Shown piece after piece: positions 25,716 to 34,044 of a stretch of 64,000 nucleotides of DNA; position 1 is the first letter of the stretch, and each line of letters begins with the position of its first letter. The DNA is from Pseudonocardia nematodicida (lineage in GTDB: Bacteria > Actinomycetota > Actinomycetes > Mycobacteriales > Pseudonocardiaceae). Position numbers and translations under genes: made by a program. The notes below the pieces were generated by a model. The model did not search any database and was not told the DNA's origin. It saw only the letters and a list, made by a program, of their open reading frames with translations. The stretch is from assembly GCF_040105385.1 (NCBI RefSeq), contig NZ_JBEDNQ010000011.1, forward strand, positions 124,001-188,000, given 5' to 3'.

Positions 25716-26864
25716 GTGACAAGGCGCGGACCGTGGCCCCCGCCGGGGCTGGTGGCGGCCGATGCCGTCGCCGCCGCGGCCGTCGCCGCGTTCGCCCTGA
25801 TCCGCAGCCCGGTCCTCACACCGTCGATCTGGGTCGCCGCCCTCGCGATTGCGGTCGTCCTCCCGTTCCGCCGCGTCCGGCCGGGCCTCGTCCTGGGTGC
25901 CGAGCTGAGCGCCGGGGCGTCGGCGGTGCTGATCGGCGTGCCGGGGGATCCGGTCGTGCTCGCGGTCGCCTTCGCCCTCTACCCGGTGGCACTGCACACG
26001 GAGTCGGTCCGTGGCTCGATCATCGCATTCGGTGTCTCGCTCGCCGCCGTGGTCCTGCCCGGTCTGGCCGTTCTCGTGGTGGGTGGGCTCCCGCTCGCGA
26101 CCGGGATCCGGGAGGTTGGCGCCGCCACGACCGGCGCGGTGACGGTCGTGGTCTACAGCGCCGTCGTCCTCACCTCGGTGTGGGTGCTCGGCCGGCTCGT
26201 GCGGGGCCGGCGGGCCGACGCCGCGGCGCTGATCCGGATGCGCGAGCGTCAGGCGGTCACCGAGGAACGACTCCGCATCGCCCGCGACGTGCACGACATC
26301 GTCGGGCACAGCCTCGGCCTCATCACGATGAAGGCCGCGGTGACCGGGCACCTCGCGGACCGGCCCGAGGAGAGCCGCGCCGCGCTGGCGATGATCGAGC
26401 AGGTCGGCCGGGACGCGCTGACCGACGTGCGGACGGTCCTCGCCGATCTCCGGTCCGCGCCGGACGACCTGCCCGACCTCGCCGGCGTCGACGGTCTCGT
26501 CGAGGCGGCCGGGGCGGCCGGCCTGCGGGTGGACTACACCGCGCTCGTGGAGCGGGAGAGGGTGCCGGGCGGCCTGCAGGCGTCGGCGTACCGGATCGTG
26601 CAGGAGAGCCTGACGAACGCGCTCCGCTACGCCGAGCCGCGGCGGTGCTCGGTCACCGTCGCCTTCGACGACGGCGTCCTGCGGATCGACGTGGTCAACC
26701 CGTCCACCGGCCGGCGGGACCCGGCCCTACGCGGGCAGGGGATCATCGGCATGACCGAGCGCGCGGCGCTGCACGGCGGCGAGCTCACAGCCACTACCGG
26801 TGCGGACGGGGAGTTCGCCGTCGTCGCCACCATCCCCCTCGACGCGCGTCAGCATGACCCGTGA
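25716..26864 (+). CDS. Sensor histidine kinase (NarL-type, HisKA_3)
   Basis: A 382-residue membrane kinase. Five or six hydrophobic helices in residues 10-160 are followed by a short linker. The phospho-acceptor is His193 in RIARDVHDIVGHSLG of the HisKA_3 dimerisation domain. The ATPase has the N box in IVQESLTNALRYAEP and a G box in GQGIIGMTERA. There is no large extracellular loop, so the signal is probably sensed in or near the membrane. The response regulator overlaps its end by 11 nt. The GTG is supported by the -10 box. Confidence 0.92.
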   Translation: MTRRGPWPPPGLVAADAVAAAAVAAFALIRSPVLTPSIWVAALAIAVVLPFRRVRPGLVLGAELSAGASAVLIGVPGDPVVLAVAFALYPVALHTESVRGSIIAFGVSLAAVVLPGLAVLVVGGLPLATGIREVGAATTGAVTVVVYSAVVLTSVWVLGRLVRGRRADAAALIRMRERQAVTEERLRIARDVHDIVGHSLGLITMKAAVTGHLADRPEESRAALAMIEQVGRDALTDVRTVLADLRSAPDDLPDLAGVDGLVEAAGAAGLRVDYTALVERERVPGGLQASAYRIVQESLTNALRYAEPRRCSVTVAFDDGVLRIDVVNPSTGRRDPALRGQGIIGMTERAALHGGELTATTGADGEFAVVATIPLDARQHDP

Positions 26865-27516
26865 CATCGCCGTCCTGCTGGCCGACGACGACGTCCGCTA
26901 CCGGGCGACCATCCGCACGCTGCTCGACGCGACCGACGGGTTCCGGGTGCCGGCCGAGGCCGGGACCGGCGACGAGGCGGCCGCACTGGCGGTCGCGCAC
27001 GACCCGGACGTCGTGCTGATGGACGTGCGGATGCCTGGCGGCGACGGGATCCGGGCGACGTCCGCGGTCGTCGGGTCCGGCTGCCGGGCGCGCGTCCTCA
27101 TCCTCACGACCTTCGACCGGGACGAGTACGTCTACCGGGCGCTGCGCGCCGGCGCCGCGGGGTTCCTGGTCAAGGACACACCGCCGGCCCGGCTGCTCGA
27201 CGGCATCGCAGTCGTCGCCGCCGGGGAGGCGCTCCTCGCACCGACGGTCACCCGACGGCTGATCGCCGAGTTCGGCCCGGCGGCGACGGCCCGGAGGCGA
27301 CACGACCGGCTCCCGGGCGTGACCGGGCGGGAACGGGAGGTGCTCACGCTGGTCACGCGCGGGCTGTCCAACGCGGAGATCGAGGCGGCCCTGCACCTGA
27401 GCCGCGGCACGGTGAAGACCCACATCGGCCGGCTGCTGGCGAAGCTGCACGCCCGCGACCGGGCGCAGCTGGTCATCGCCGGCTACGAGGCGTGCCTCGT
27501 CGAGCCGTCCCGGTGA
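26854..27516 (+). CDS. NarL/LuxR-type response regulator
   Basis: A 220-residue regulator. The receiver domain has the acidic pair at Asp11-Asp13, phosphorylatable Asp57 in VVLMDVRMPG, Thr in ILTTFD and Lys in FLVKDTPPA. The LuxR-type HTH is near residues 155-215, with TGREREVLTLV and LSNAEIEAALHLSRGTVKTH. It overlaps the kinase gene, so the two form a translationally coupled pair. Its 3' end overlaps the convergent amidotransferase gene by 34 bp, so the two mRNAs would be complementary at their ends. Confidence 0.93.
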   Translation: MTRDIAVLLADDDVRYRATIRTLLDATDGFRVPAEAGTGDEAAALAVAHDPDVVLMDVRMPGGDGIRATSAVVGSGCRARVLILTTFDRDEYVYRALRAGAAGFLVKDTPPARLLDGIAVVAAGEALLAPTVTRRLIAEFGPAATARRRHDRLPGVTGREREVLTLVTRGLSNAEIEAALHLSRGTVKTHIGRLLAKLHARDRAQLVIAGYEACLVEPSR

Positions 27517-28208
27517 GCGCGCCCGGAAGGCCGAGGCGGGAGGGCGGCCCGCAGGAGCTGCCGCACGGCCGCGGACGATCGCCGCTCCCGCCGCGCGGTG
27601 ACCGCCCGGAGGTGTTCGACGTCGAGACCGTCCGGGACGCCCAGGGTGAACCAGTCGTCCAGCAGGGTCGCGCTCATCTCGGGATGGAACTGCAGGCCGA
27701 CGCTCGTGCCGAGCCGGAAGGCCTCGCAGCCGTCGTCGCTGGTGGCCAGGACGGTCGCCTCACCGGGCGGGACGAGCTGATCGGAGTTCCAGCAGAACCA
27801 CGGCCCGGCCGGCAGCCCGCTCCCGGCGGCCGGACGGACGTCGCGCCAGCCGATGCGTGACCGGCCGAGCGGGCGGGTCGTGCCGCCGAGCGCCTCGGCC
27901 AGGAGCTGGGCGCCGAAGCAGATCGCCAGGACCGGGACCCCGCCGTCGTGCGCGCGGCGGAGGAAGCCGGTCTCGGCCGCCGCCCAGCCGCGGATGCGGT
28001 CACGGGGCCACGGCGCTCCCAGGGTGATGACCAGATCCCATGCCCGGGGCTCGGGGAACGCGACGTCGACGTCGGGGGAGTCGACACGATCGGCCGGCAC
28101 CACGGTGAGCCAGGTGAGGTCGATGCCGCTGCTGCGCAGCACGGACTCCAGCAGGCCGAGGCCCGCGACGTGGTCGTGGCCGATCACCAGGGCCCGGCGT
28201 GTGGTCAC
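27483..28208 (-). CDS. Class I glutamine amidotransferase-like protein
   Basis: A 241-residue GATase1-fold protein. The nucleophile elbow Cys is in VLAICFGAQLLAEALGG and the His-x-Glu pair in LQFHPEMS. A synthase domain is absent, so it resembles the stand-alone GuaA-like hydrolases of the YfeJ type. GTG start at 28208 with -10 box TACGTT 6 nt upstream (leaderless); an ATG 33 bp upstream is an alternative without a ribosome site. Divergent from MerR, convergent with and overlapping the response regulator gene. The substrate is unknown. Confidence 0.85.
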   Translation of the reverse strand: MTTRRALVIGHDHVAGLGLLESVLRSSGIDLTWLTVVPADRVDSPDVDVAFPEPRAWDLVITLGAPWPRDRIRGWAAAETGFLRRAHDGGVPVLAICFGAQLLAEALGGTTRPLGRSRIGWRDVRPAAGSGLPAGPWFCWNSDQLVPPGEATVLATSDDGCEAFRLGTSVGLQFHPEMSATLLDDWFTLGVPDGLDVEHLRAVTARRERRSSAAVRQLLRAALPPRPSGRAHRDGSTRHAS

Positions 28209-28214
28209 CCGGCG

Positions 28215-28220
28215 AACGTA
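28215..28220 (-). promoter_or_regulatory. -10 element TACGTT, leaderless promoter of the amidotransferase
   Basis: On the minus strand TACGTT is followed after 6 nt by the GTG at 28208. There is no Shine-Dalgarno sequence. Confidence 0.45.
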
Positions 28221-28233
28221 CTGCGCTGTCGCC

Positions 28234-28264
28234 TTGACCATGCCGCCACGGCACGATGTCCAGT
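28234..28264 (+). promoter_or_regulatory. MerR-type autoregulated promoter
   Basis: TTGACC (28234-28239), a 19-bp spacer and TCCAGT (28259-28264). In the spacer is the palindrome TGCCG-CCA-CGGCA (28241-28253). The 19-bp spacing and central dyad are typical of promoters that MerR proteins activate. The merR gene starts 24 bp downstream. Confidence 0.55.
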
Positions 28265-28287
28265 GGCGGTACGGAGAGGGGAGCACC

Positions 28288-29013
28288 ATGGCCTGGGGCA
28301 TCCGCGAGCTCGCCGACCTGGCCGGGGTCAGCCGGCGGGCGGTGCGCTACTACAACGACATCGGGCTGCTGGCGCAGCCGGAACGGCGGCCGAACGGCTA
28401 CAAGCAGTACGACGCGACCCACCTCGCCCGGCTGCTCTGGATCAAGCGTCTGACCGACCTCGGCGTCACCGTGTCCCGGATCGCGGCGATGGAGACCGAC
28501 GCCCCGGAGCAGGTCGTGCAGGCCGTCGACGCCGAGCTGGCCGCCACCATCGAGACGCTCCGCCGGACCCGCACCGAGCTCGGCCGGATGCTGCGCGACC
28601 GCACGCCGGCCGAGCTGCCGACCGGTTTCGCCCCGCCCGCCGCCGAGCGGGCCATGACGAAGGCCGACCGCTCGTTCGTGGTCGTCATGTCCCGGGTGCT
28701 CGGCCCCCGCCAGCGGCCGGCCTACACCGACATGATCGCGACGATGCCGCCCGACCCGGCCGCCGGTCAGTTCGCGACCCTGCCCGCCCACGCCGACGCC
28801 CGCACCCGCCGGGACCTCGCCGGACGGATGGCCGGCTACGTCCGGCAGATCCACCTCCGGCACCCCGCGCTGACCGACCTGCACACCGACGCACCCCTCG
28901 GGGCCCGGTTCGCCCGGCAGGCGCTCGCCGCGGCCAAGCGCGAGCTCTACAACCCGGCGCAGCGCGACGTCATGTCCGGTGTGGACATCGTGCTCGGACG
29001 GGCGCGGGCCTGA
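28288..29013 (+). CDS. MerR family transcriptional regulator
   Basis: A 241-residue regulator. The winged HTH lies in residues 1-75: IRELADLAGVSRRAVRYYNDIGLL, then the wing NGYKQYDATHLARLLWIKRL. A coiled-coil helix follows (80-120), and a helical effector part of about 115 residues carries no Cys pair, so metal sensing is unlikely. ATG with GGAGAGGGGAG upstream. Divergent from the amidotransferase, with a MerR-type promoter in between, so probably autoregulated. It gives a good template for the broken MerR gene at 35801. Confidence 0.9.
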   Translation: MAWGIRELADLAGVSRRAVRYYNDIGLLAQPERRPNGYKQYDATHLARLLWIKRLTDLGVTVSRIAAMETDAPEQVVQAVDAELAATIETLRRTRTELGRMLRDRTPAELPTGFAPPAAERAMTKADRSFVVVMSRVLGPRQRPAYTDMIATMPPDPAAGQFATLPAHADARTRRDLAGRMAGYVRQIHLRHPALTDLHTDAPLGARFARQALAAAKRELYNPAQRDVMSGVDIVLGRARA

Positions 29014-29022
29014 CGGTCCGTC

Positions 29023-29232
29023 TCATGTACTGCCGGGCGTCCGGCGGGCGGCGATCGACCAGGCCAGCGCCTTCCGGAGCCCGGGCAGCTCGCGGTCGAC
29101 GCGGTCGCTCACCGCGCGGGCCGCGGCCTCGTGCGCCCGGAGCTCCCGGCGCCAGAACACCGTGGCGACGTGGCCGTCCATCGCGAGCGCCGCCGGCGTC
29201 GCGTCGGCGAGCGGGACCACCGGCAGGGTCAT
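29023..29232 (-). CDS. Small hypothetical protein coupled to the flavin oxidase
   Basis: A 69-residue protein, basic, with a central amphipathic helix (HVATVFWRRELRAHEAAARA). Its ATG overlaps the flavin oxidase stop as ATGA, the usual sign of translational coupling. No family recognised, no signal peptide or membrane helix. It ends 9 bp from the convergent MerR gene. Its existence rests on the overlap and on normal codon bias. Confidence 0.55.
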   Translation of the reverse strand: MTLPVVPLADATPAALAMDGHVATVFWRRELRAHEAAARAVSDRVDRELPGLRKALAWSIAARRTPGST

Positions 29233-30587
29233 CGGGGGTCTCCGGGCGGCAGCGGCGTCGCGGTGAACACGCCGTCGGGGTCGTAGGTGCGCTTGGCCGC
29301 GCGCAGCCGCGCGGCGTTGCCGCCGTAGGCGTGCTCGATCTGCTCGTGCCGGGTCGCGGCGAGGAAGTTCGGGTAGCCGCCGGGCAGCGCGTGCGGCGCC
29401 AGTGCCGCGTCGACCTCGTCGGCCCACTCGCGGTAGGGGCCGGCGTCCTCGTCGGGGCCGCGGCCGGCGGAGATCTCGACGACGACGTGCGAGTCGCGCA
29501 GCCCGAACGCGGTGTCGCCTGCCCCGACGCGGGCCGCCGCGCCGTGGAACTGGCGGAGCCCGATCCCCGCTCCGGGACCGGGCCGGGTGTCCGTGCAGCG
29601 CACCAGGACCTCGGCGACCTCCGGGGTCACCGCGGCGAGGCTCCGGGTCCGGATGTCCCATCCCATGCCGGCCGGGACGGCGGCGTCGAACTGCGCCAGC
29701 AGGTCCTGCTGGCCGGTCGGCGCGACCGTGCTCATGATCGGGGTGCCCAGGCCCCGCACCCGGTCCAGTGCCGCGTCCGCCCCCGCCGGGTCGCCGGACC
29801 ACACCGGGACCGCGAGCAGCGCCGGGCCCACCTCGGGGACGACGGTCATCTCGATCAGCGAGGTCAGCCCGTCCTCCGGGTCGGCGAGCAGCGCGGCGTA
29901 GCGCTCCAGGACGGTCGCGGCCTCCGCGTACGGGAAGATCACCATCCCGCCGGTCAGGCCGCGGTCGCGGTGCAGCCGGATCCGCAGGCTCGTGACGACG
30001 CCGAAGTTCCCGCCACCGCCGCGCAGCGCCCACAGCAGCTCCGGGTCGTCGCCGGTCGAGACGACCCGCCCGTCGGCGAGCACGACCTCGGCACCGAGGA
30101 TGTTGTCCGCGGCCAGACCCGCGGTCCCCAGCAGCGGGCCGTACCCGCCGCCGAGGGACAACCCCGCCATCCCGACGACGCCTGCGGTGCCGGTCGCGAC
30201 GTTGCGCCCGGCCGGTGCCGCGGCCGCGACGACGTCGGCGGTCCGGCAGCCGCCGCCGGCCACCGCCACGTCCCCGGCGACCTGCACGCCGCGCAGCGCA
30301 CCGAGGTCGATCACCAGCCCGTCGGTGCGCAGCGACCGCCCGGCCCAGTCGTGCCCGCCGCCGCGCACCGTCACGGCCACGCCGGCCGTTCGCGCCGCGG
30401 TGACCGCGGCGGCGACCCCGGCGGTGTCGTGGGGCCGCACGACCAGGGCCGGGCGGGTGGTCACGGCACCGTTCCAGAGGGTCGTCGCCTCGCCGTAGCC
30501 CGCCGAGCCGGGCCGGTGCAGGCGGTCGTCGCCCAGCGCGCCGGCCAGCCGCGCGGACAGCTCGTCGATCGTCGTCGCAGTGGTCAT
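29229..30587 (-). CDS. FAD-binding oxidase, berberine-bridge (BBE) type
   Basis: A 452-residue flavoprotein of the PCMH/VAO superfamily. VTVRGGGHDWAGRS holds the His that links covalently to FAD. VGMAGLSLGGGYG is the second FAD loop, in which the Cys used by bicovalent enzymes is replaced (GTAGVVG instead of GxCxxVG), so attachment would be through His only. The C-terminal BBE segment YPNFLAATRHEQIEHAYGG with RLRAAKRTYDPDGVF is complete. ATG with GGAG upstream. Operon with the upstream secreted hydrolase (28-bp gap) and the small protein downstream. Oxidises an alcohol, sugar or natural-product substrate; identity unknown. Confidence 0.9.
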   Translation of the reverse strand: MTTATTIDELSARLAGALGDDRLHRPGSAGYGEATTLWNGAVTTRPALVVRPHDTAGVAAAVTAARTAGVAVTVRGGGHDWAGRSLRTDGLVIDLGALRGVQVAGDVAVAGGGCRTADVVAAAAPAGRNVATGTAGVVGMAGLSLGGGYGPLLGTAGLAADNILGAEVVLADGRVVSTGDDPELLWALRGGGGNFGVVTSLRIRLHRDRGLTGGMVIFPYAEAATVLERYAALLADPEDGLTSLIEMTVVPEVGPALLAVPVWSGDPAGADAALDRVRGLGTPIMSTVAPTGQQDLLAQFDAAVPAGMGWDIRTRSLAAVTPEVAEVLVRCTDTRPGPGAGIGLRQFHGAAARVGAGDTAFGLRDSHVVVEISAGRGPDEDAGPYREWADEVDAALAPHALPGGYPNFLAATRHEQIEHAYGGNAARLRAAKRTYDPDGVFTATPLPPGDPR

Positions 30588-30615
30588 GGGTCTCCGTCCG
30601 GTCCGGGGCGGCCGG

Positions 30616-32199
30616 TCAGCCCGCGCAGCGGGCGTCGGCGGCGGGCAACGTCAGGGTGGTCAGGTACTCGGCGACGGCCCGGTTCACGCACTCGTTCGTC
30701 CCGGCGGCGGCGATGGTGTGCCCGTCGCCGTCGACGGTGAGCAGGGTGCCGCCGAGCATCTCGGACATCCGGGTCGCGCCGTCGTAGGGCGCGGTCGGGT
30801 CCCGGGTGAAGGAGATCGTCAGCGCCGGGGCGGAGGCGTCGATGCGCTCGGGCAGCGGGTAGGCCGGCTCCGGCTCGGCCGGCCAGGCCTCGCAGGCGTC
30901 CCGGGCACCACCGGTGCCGCGGCCCGGGTCGGCGAACGGTGTCGCGGCGTAGATCCGGGCCCGGAAGTCGGCGGCGTCCTCCTCCGACATCCGCGCCTCG
31001 TCCATGCAGGTGATCGCCAGGTTCGCGTCGGTCAGGTTGCTGCCCCGGCCGTCCGGCTCCCGTTCGGCGGCGAGCTGGACCATCTGCACGAACCGGGTGG
31101 GGTCACCGGCCTGCAGCTCGGTGAGCCCCTTGGTGATCGCGGGCCACCGCTCCGCGGCGTAGAGGCCCCACACGGTGGCGTTGATCGCGTCGCTGTAGCC
31201 GAACAGCTGCCCGTCGCCGTGCGGGATCGGCGCGTCCAGCAGCGGCCGGACGATCTCCTGGTAGCGCTGCACGGCCTGCGCCGGGTCGGTGCCGAGCACG
31301 CAGTCCGGCTGCGTCGCGCAGTCGGCGGCGAGGACGTCGAACGACTGCTGGAAACCGGTGTACTGGGCCAGCCGGCGCTCGTTGCCGGCCCGGGGGTCGA
31401 TGGCGCCGTCGACGACCATCGCCCGCACGTTCTGCGGGAACGCCTCGGCGTAGAGGGCGGCGATCCGGGTCCCGTAGCTCTGGCCCAGGAAGTTCAGCTC
31501 CTCCTCGCCGAGTGCGGCACGCAGGACGTCCATGTCGCGCACCGTGTCCCGGGAACCGACGGTCGCCAGCGCCCGATCCCCGCCGGATCCCTGCGCGCAC
31601 TGCTCGGCCAGCCGCTCGGCGTCGGCGGCGGTCCAGTCGCCCGCGGTGAAGAAGAACTCGGTCGTCGCGTCCCCGGCGAGGTACTGCTCGGGGGTGAAAC
31701 ACTCGATCGCCGGCGTCGACGCACCCACCCCGCGGGGGTCGAACCCGACCAGGTCGAACCGCTCGGTCACCGGGCTGCCGTCCAGCGCGGCCGCGGTCTG
31801 CAGCGCGAACGGCATCCCCTGGCCACCTGGGCCGCCGGAGTTGAGCAGCAGCGATCCCTGTGACTCGCCCCGGGCGGGGACCCGCAGCATCGCGACCTGG
31901 CCGGTCGGGCCGCCGGGCTCGTCGTAGTCCAGCGGGACCTCGAGGCGGGCGCACTCGATGCCCGGGCCGGCGTACGCGGTCTCCTCGGCGGCGGTGGTCG
32001 CGTACCCGTCGGCGCACGACCCGAAGGTCAGCTCCTGGTCGTGGAAGCGGGCGAGCCCGGCGGGCGGGGCGGCGGTCCCGCCGGTGGCGGGAGCGGGGTC
32101 GGGCTGGGCGCAGGCTCCGAGGACCAGCAGCAGCGGCAGAGCCGCGGTCAGCGGCCACGAACGACCGTGTCGGGGTGGAAGCACCGCGGGAGTGGACAC
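30616..32199 (-). CDS. Secreted TAP-like alpha/beta hydrolase lipoprotein
   Basis: A 527-residue extracellular peptidase/hydrolase related to tripeptidyl aminopeptidases (TAP). The N terminus has a charged region, a hydrophobic stretch and the lipobox LVLGAC with the lipidated Cys near residue 30. The nucleophile Ser is in FLGQSYGTRIAALY, the oxyanion strand in NSGGPGGQG, Asp in ITFTRDPTAPYD or nearby (written here as SFTRDPTAPYD) and His in VDGDGHTI. The C-terminal TAP domain is present. GTG start at 32199; upstream in-frame GTG or ATG codons exist but give poor signal peptides. First gene of the operon with the flavin oxidase; divergent from the ABC exporter. Confidence 0.88.
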   Translation of the reverse strand: MSTPAVLPPRHGRSWPLTAALPLLLVLGACAQPDPAPATGGTAAPPAGLARFHDQELTFGSCADGYATTAAEETAYAGPGIECARLEVPLDYDEPGGPTGQVAMLRVPARGESQGSLLLNSGGPGGQGMPFALQTAAALDGSPVTERFDLVGFDPRGVGASTPAIECFTPEQYLAGDATTEFFFTAGDWTAADAERLAEQCAQGSGGDRALATVGSRDTVRDMDVLRAALGEEELNFLGQSYGTRIAALYAEAFPQNVRAMVVDGAIDPRAGNERRLAQYTGFQQSFDVLAADCATQPDCVLGTDPAQAVQRYQEIVRPLLDAPIPHGDGQLFGYSDAINATVWGLYAAERWPAITKGLTELQAGDPTRFVQMVQLAAEREPDGRGSNLTDANLAITCMDEARMSEEDAADFRARIYAATPFADPGRGTGGARDACEAWPAEPEPAYPLPERIDASAPALTISFTRDPTAPYDGATRMSEMLGGTLLTVDGDGHTIAAAGTNECVNRAVAEYLTTLTLPAADARCAG

Positions 32200-32325
32200 C
32201 TGGACGCCACGGCACACTCCACTCGGAGCAGCGTGATCCGGGCCACGTCCCGGGTGGGCCGATCCGGCAAGCCGGCCGGACCGTCGGGTCCTGCGTGGAC
32301 GGTGCTGGTCGGCCACACTGCGGAG

Positions 32326-34044
32326 GTGGGGGGAGGATCACCGGCGGGCCACGCGCCGCCGCGACCGGCCGATCTCCGCACGCCCACGGCGTTCCTGATC
32401 TGGCTGGCCCGGTCGCAGTGGCCGCGCATCCTGCGGGGGATGGTGTTCGGCAGCGCCTGGATGGTGTCGCTGGCGCTGCCGCCGTACCTGCTGTCCCGCG
32501 CGATCGACGACGGCCTGGGGCCGGGCGACAGCGCCGCGCTGCTGGGCTGGGCGGGCGCCCTGCTCGGCGCCGGCGGGCTCGTCGCGTTCCTCTCGATCGC
32601 CCGGCACCGCACGATGTCCCGGATCCGGATGGACGCCTCGTTCCGGACCGTGCGCGCCACCGTCCGGCACTGCGCCTACCTGGGCGCGTCGCTGCGTCGC
32701 CGGTCCGACACGGGGGAGGTCACCGCGGTCGGCATTGCCGACGTGCGGGTGGTGGCCCAGTCGTTGACGGTGACCGGACCCGGGCTCGGCGCGGTCGTCG
32801 CCTACGTCGTGGTGGCCGTCGTCCTGGTCGGCATCTCGCCGCCGCTGGCGCTGTTCGTGCTCGCCGGGGTACCGCTGCTCGCGGTCACCGTCGGTCCGCT
32901 GCTGCAGCGCATCGAGCGCACCGGCTCCGGCTACCGCGACGCCGAGGGCGTGCTCACCCGGCGGCTGGTCGACCTGCTCGCCGGGCTGCCGGTCCTGAAC
33001 GGCGTGGGCGGGAAGCGGTTCCACCAGGACCGCTACGCGCGGCAGTCCCAGCACCTGGTGACCCTCGGCCATCACGTGGGGCGACCGGCGAGCTGGGTGG
33101 GTGCGCTGGCGACCGGACTGCCCGCGCTGCTGCTGGCCGCGGTCACCTGGCCGGCGGCACGGACCGCCGCGCAGGGCGGGATCACCGTCGGCGAGCTGGT
33201 CGCGGTGTACGGGTACCTGGCGATGCTGGTGGTGCCGGTCGCGGCGCTGATCGAGGGTGCCGGCGACATCGCCCGTGGCCTGGTCTCCGCGACGCGGGTG
33301 GTGCGGCTGCTGCGGCTGGAGCCGGATCGCCGCGCCGGCCCCGCCCCCGTCCCGATCCCGGACGACGGGCCGCTGGCCGACCCCGCCTCCGGGGTCGTGA
33401 TCGGGCCCGGTGCACTGACCGCACTGGTCGGCGACGACCCGGCCGCCGTGATCGCCGTCGTCGACCGGCTGGGCGGGCTGGGCCGGACCGACGCGACCTG
33501 GGCCGGTGTCCGGCTGGACGCGCTGGACCCGGCCGGGGTGCGCGAGCGGGTGCTGGTCGCCGACCACGACGCCGCCCTGTTCGCCGGCACCGTCCGCGAG
33601 GCCGTCGCCGGCCGGCACCGGGCCGACGACGACCGGATCCGGGCCGCCGTGCACACCGCCGCGGCCGACGACGTCGTCGCGGCCCTGCCCGGCGGGCTGG
33701 ACGCCCGGCTCGTCCCCGGCGCCACGACGCTGTCCGGCGGGCAGCGCCAGCGGCTGCGGCTGGCCCGTGCGGTGTACGCCGACCCGCAGACCCTGCTGGC
33801 GGTCGAGCCCACGTCCGCTGTGGACGCCACCACCGAGGCGGCGATCGCCGACCGGTTGCGGGTGCACCGCGCGGGCCGCACCACGGTCGTCGTCACCTCG
33901 TCGCCGCTGCTGCTCGACCGGGCCGACCGGGTCGTGTTCGTCGCCGGCGGGGTCGCCGTCGCGTGCGGGACGCACCGCGAGCTGTCGGCGGGGGAGCCCG
34001 GCTACCGCGCGGTGGTCGCGCGGAACACCGGGACCACGCCGTGA
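32326..34044 (+). CDS. ABC exporter half-transporter with degenerate nucleotide site (subunit 1)
   Basis: About 572 residues: six hydrophobic helices (residues 20-320) and an ATPase domain. The signature TTLSGGQRQRLRLARA near residue 468 is intact. The Walker A region is lost (ALVGDDPAAVIAV near 366 lacks GKS/T), Walker B reads LLAVEPTSAVD with the Asp replaced by Val, and the switch His is Ser (VVVTSSP). It can therefore supply the signature to its partner's site but hardly bind ATP itself. The GTG at 32326 is tentative; GTG 32302 is in the same frame. It overlaps subunit 2 by GTGA. Confidence 0.9.
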   Translation: MGGGSPAGHAPPRPADLRTPTAFLIWLARSQWPRILRGMVFGSAWMVSLALPPYLLSRAIDDGLGPGDSAALLGWAGALLGAGGLVAFLSIARHRTMSRIRMDASFRTVRATVRHCAYLGASLRRRSDTGEVTAVGIADVRVVAQSLTVTGPGLGAVVAYVVVAVVLVGISPPLALFVLAGVPLLAVTVGPLLQRIERTGSGYRDAEGVLTRRLVDLLAGLPVLNGVGGKRFHQDRYARQSQHLVTLGHHVGRPASWVGALATGLPALLLAAVTWPAARTAAQGGITVGELVAVYGYLAMLVVPVAALIEGAGDIARGLVSATRVVRLLRLEPDRRAGPAPVPIPDDGPLADPASGVVIGPGALTALVGDDPAAVIAVVDRLGGLGRTDATWAGVRLDALDPAGVRERVLVADHDAALFAGTVREAVAGRHRADDDRIRAAVHTAAADDVVAALPGGLDARLVPGATTLSGGQRQRLRLARAVYADPQTLLAVEPTSAVDATTEAAIADRLRVHRAGRTTVVVTSSPLLLDRADRVVFVAGGVAVACGTHRELSAGEPGYRAVVARNTGTTP

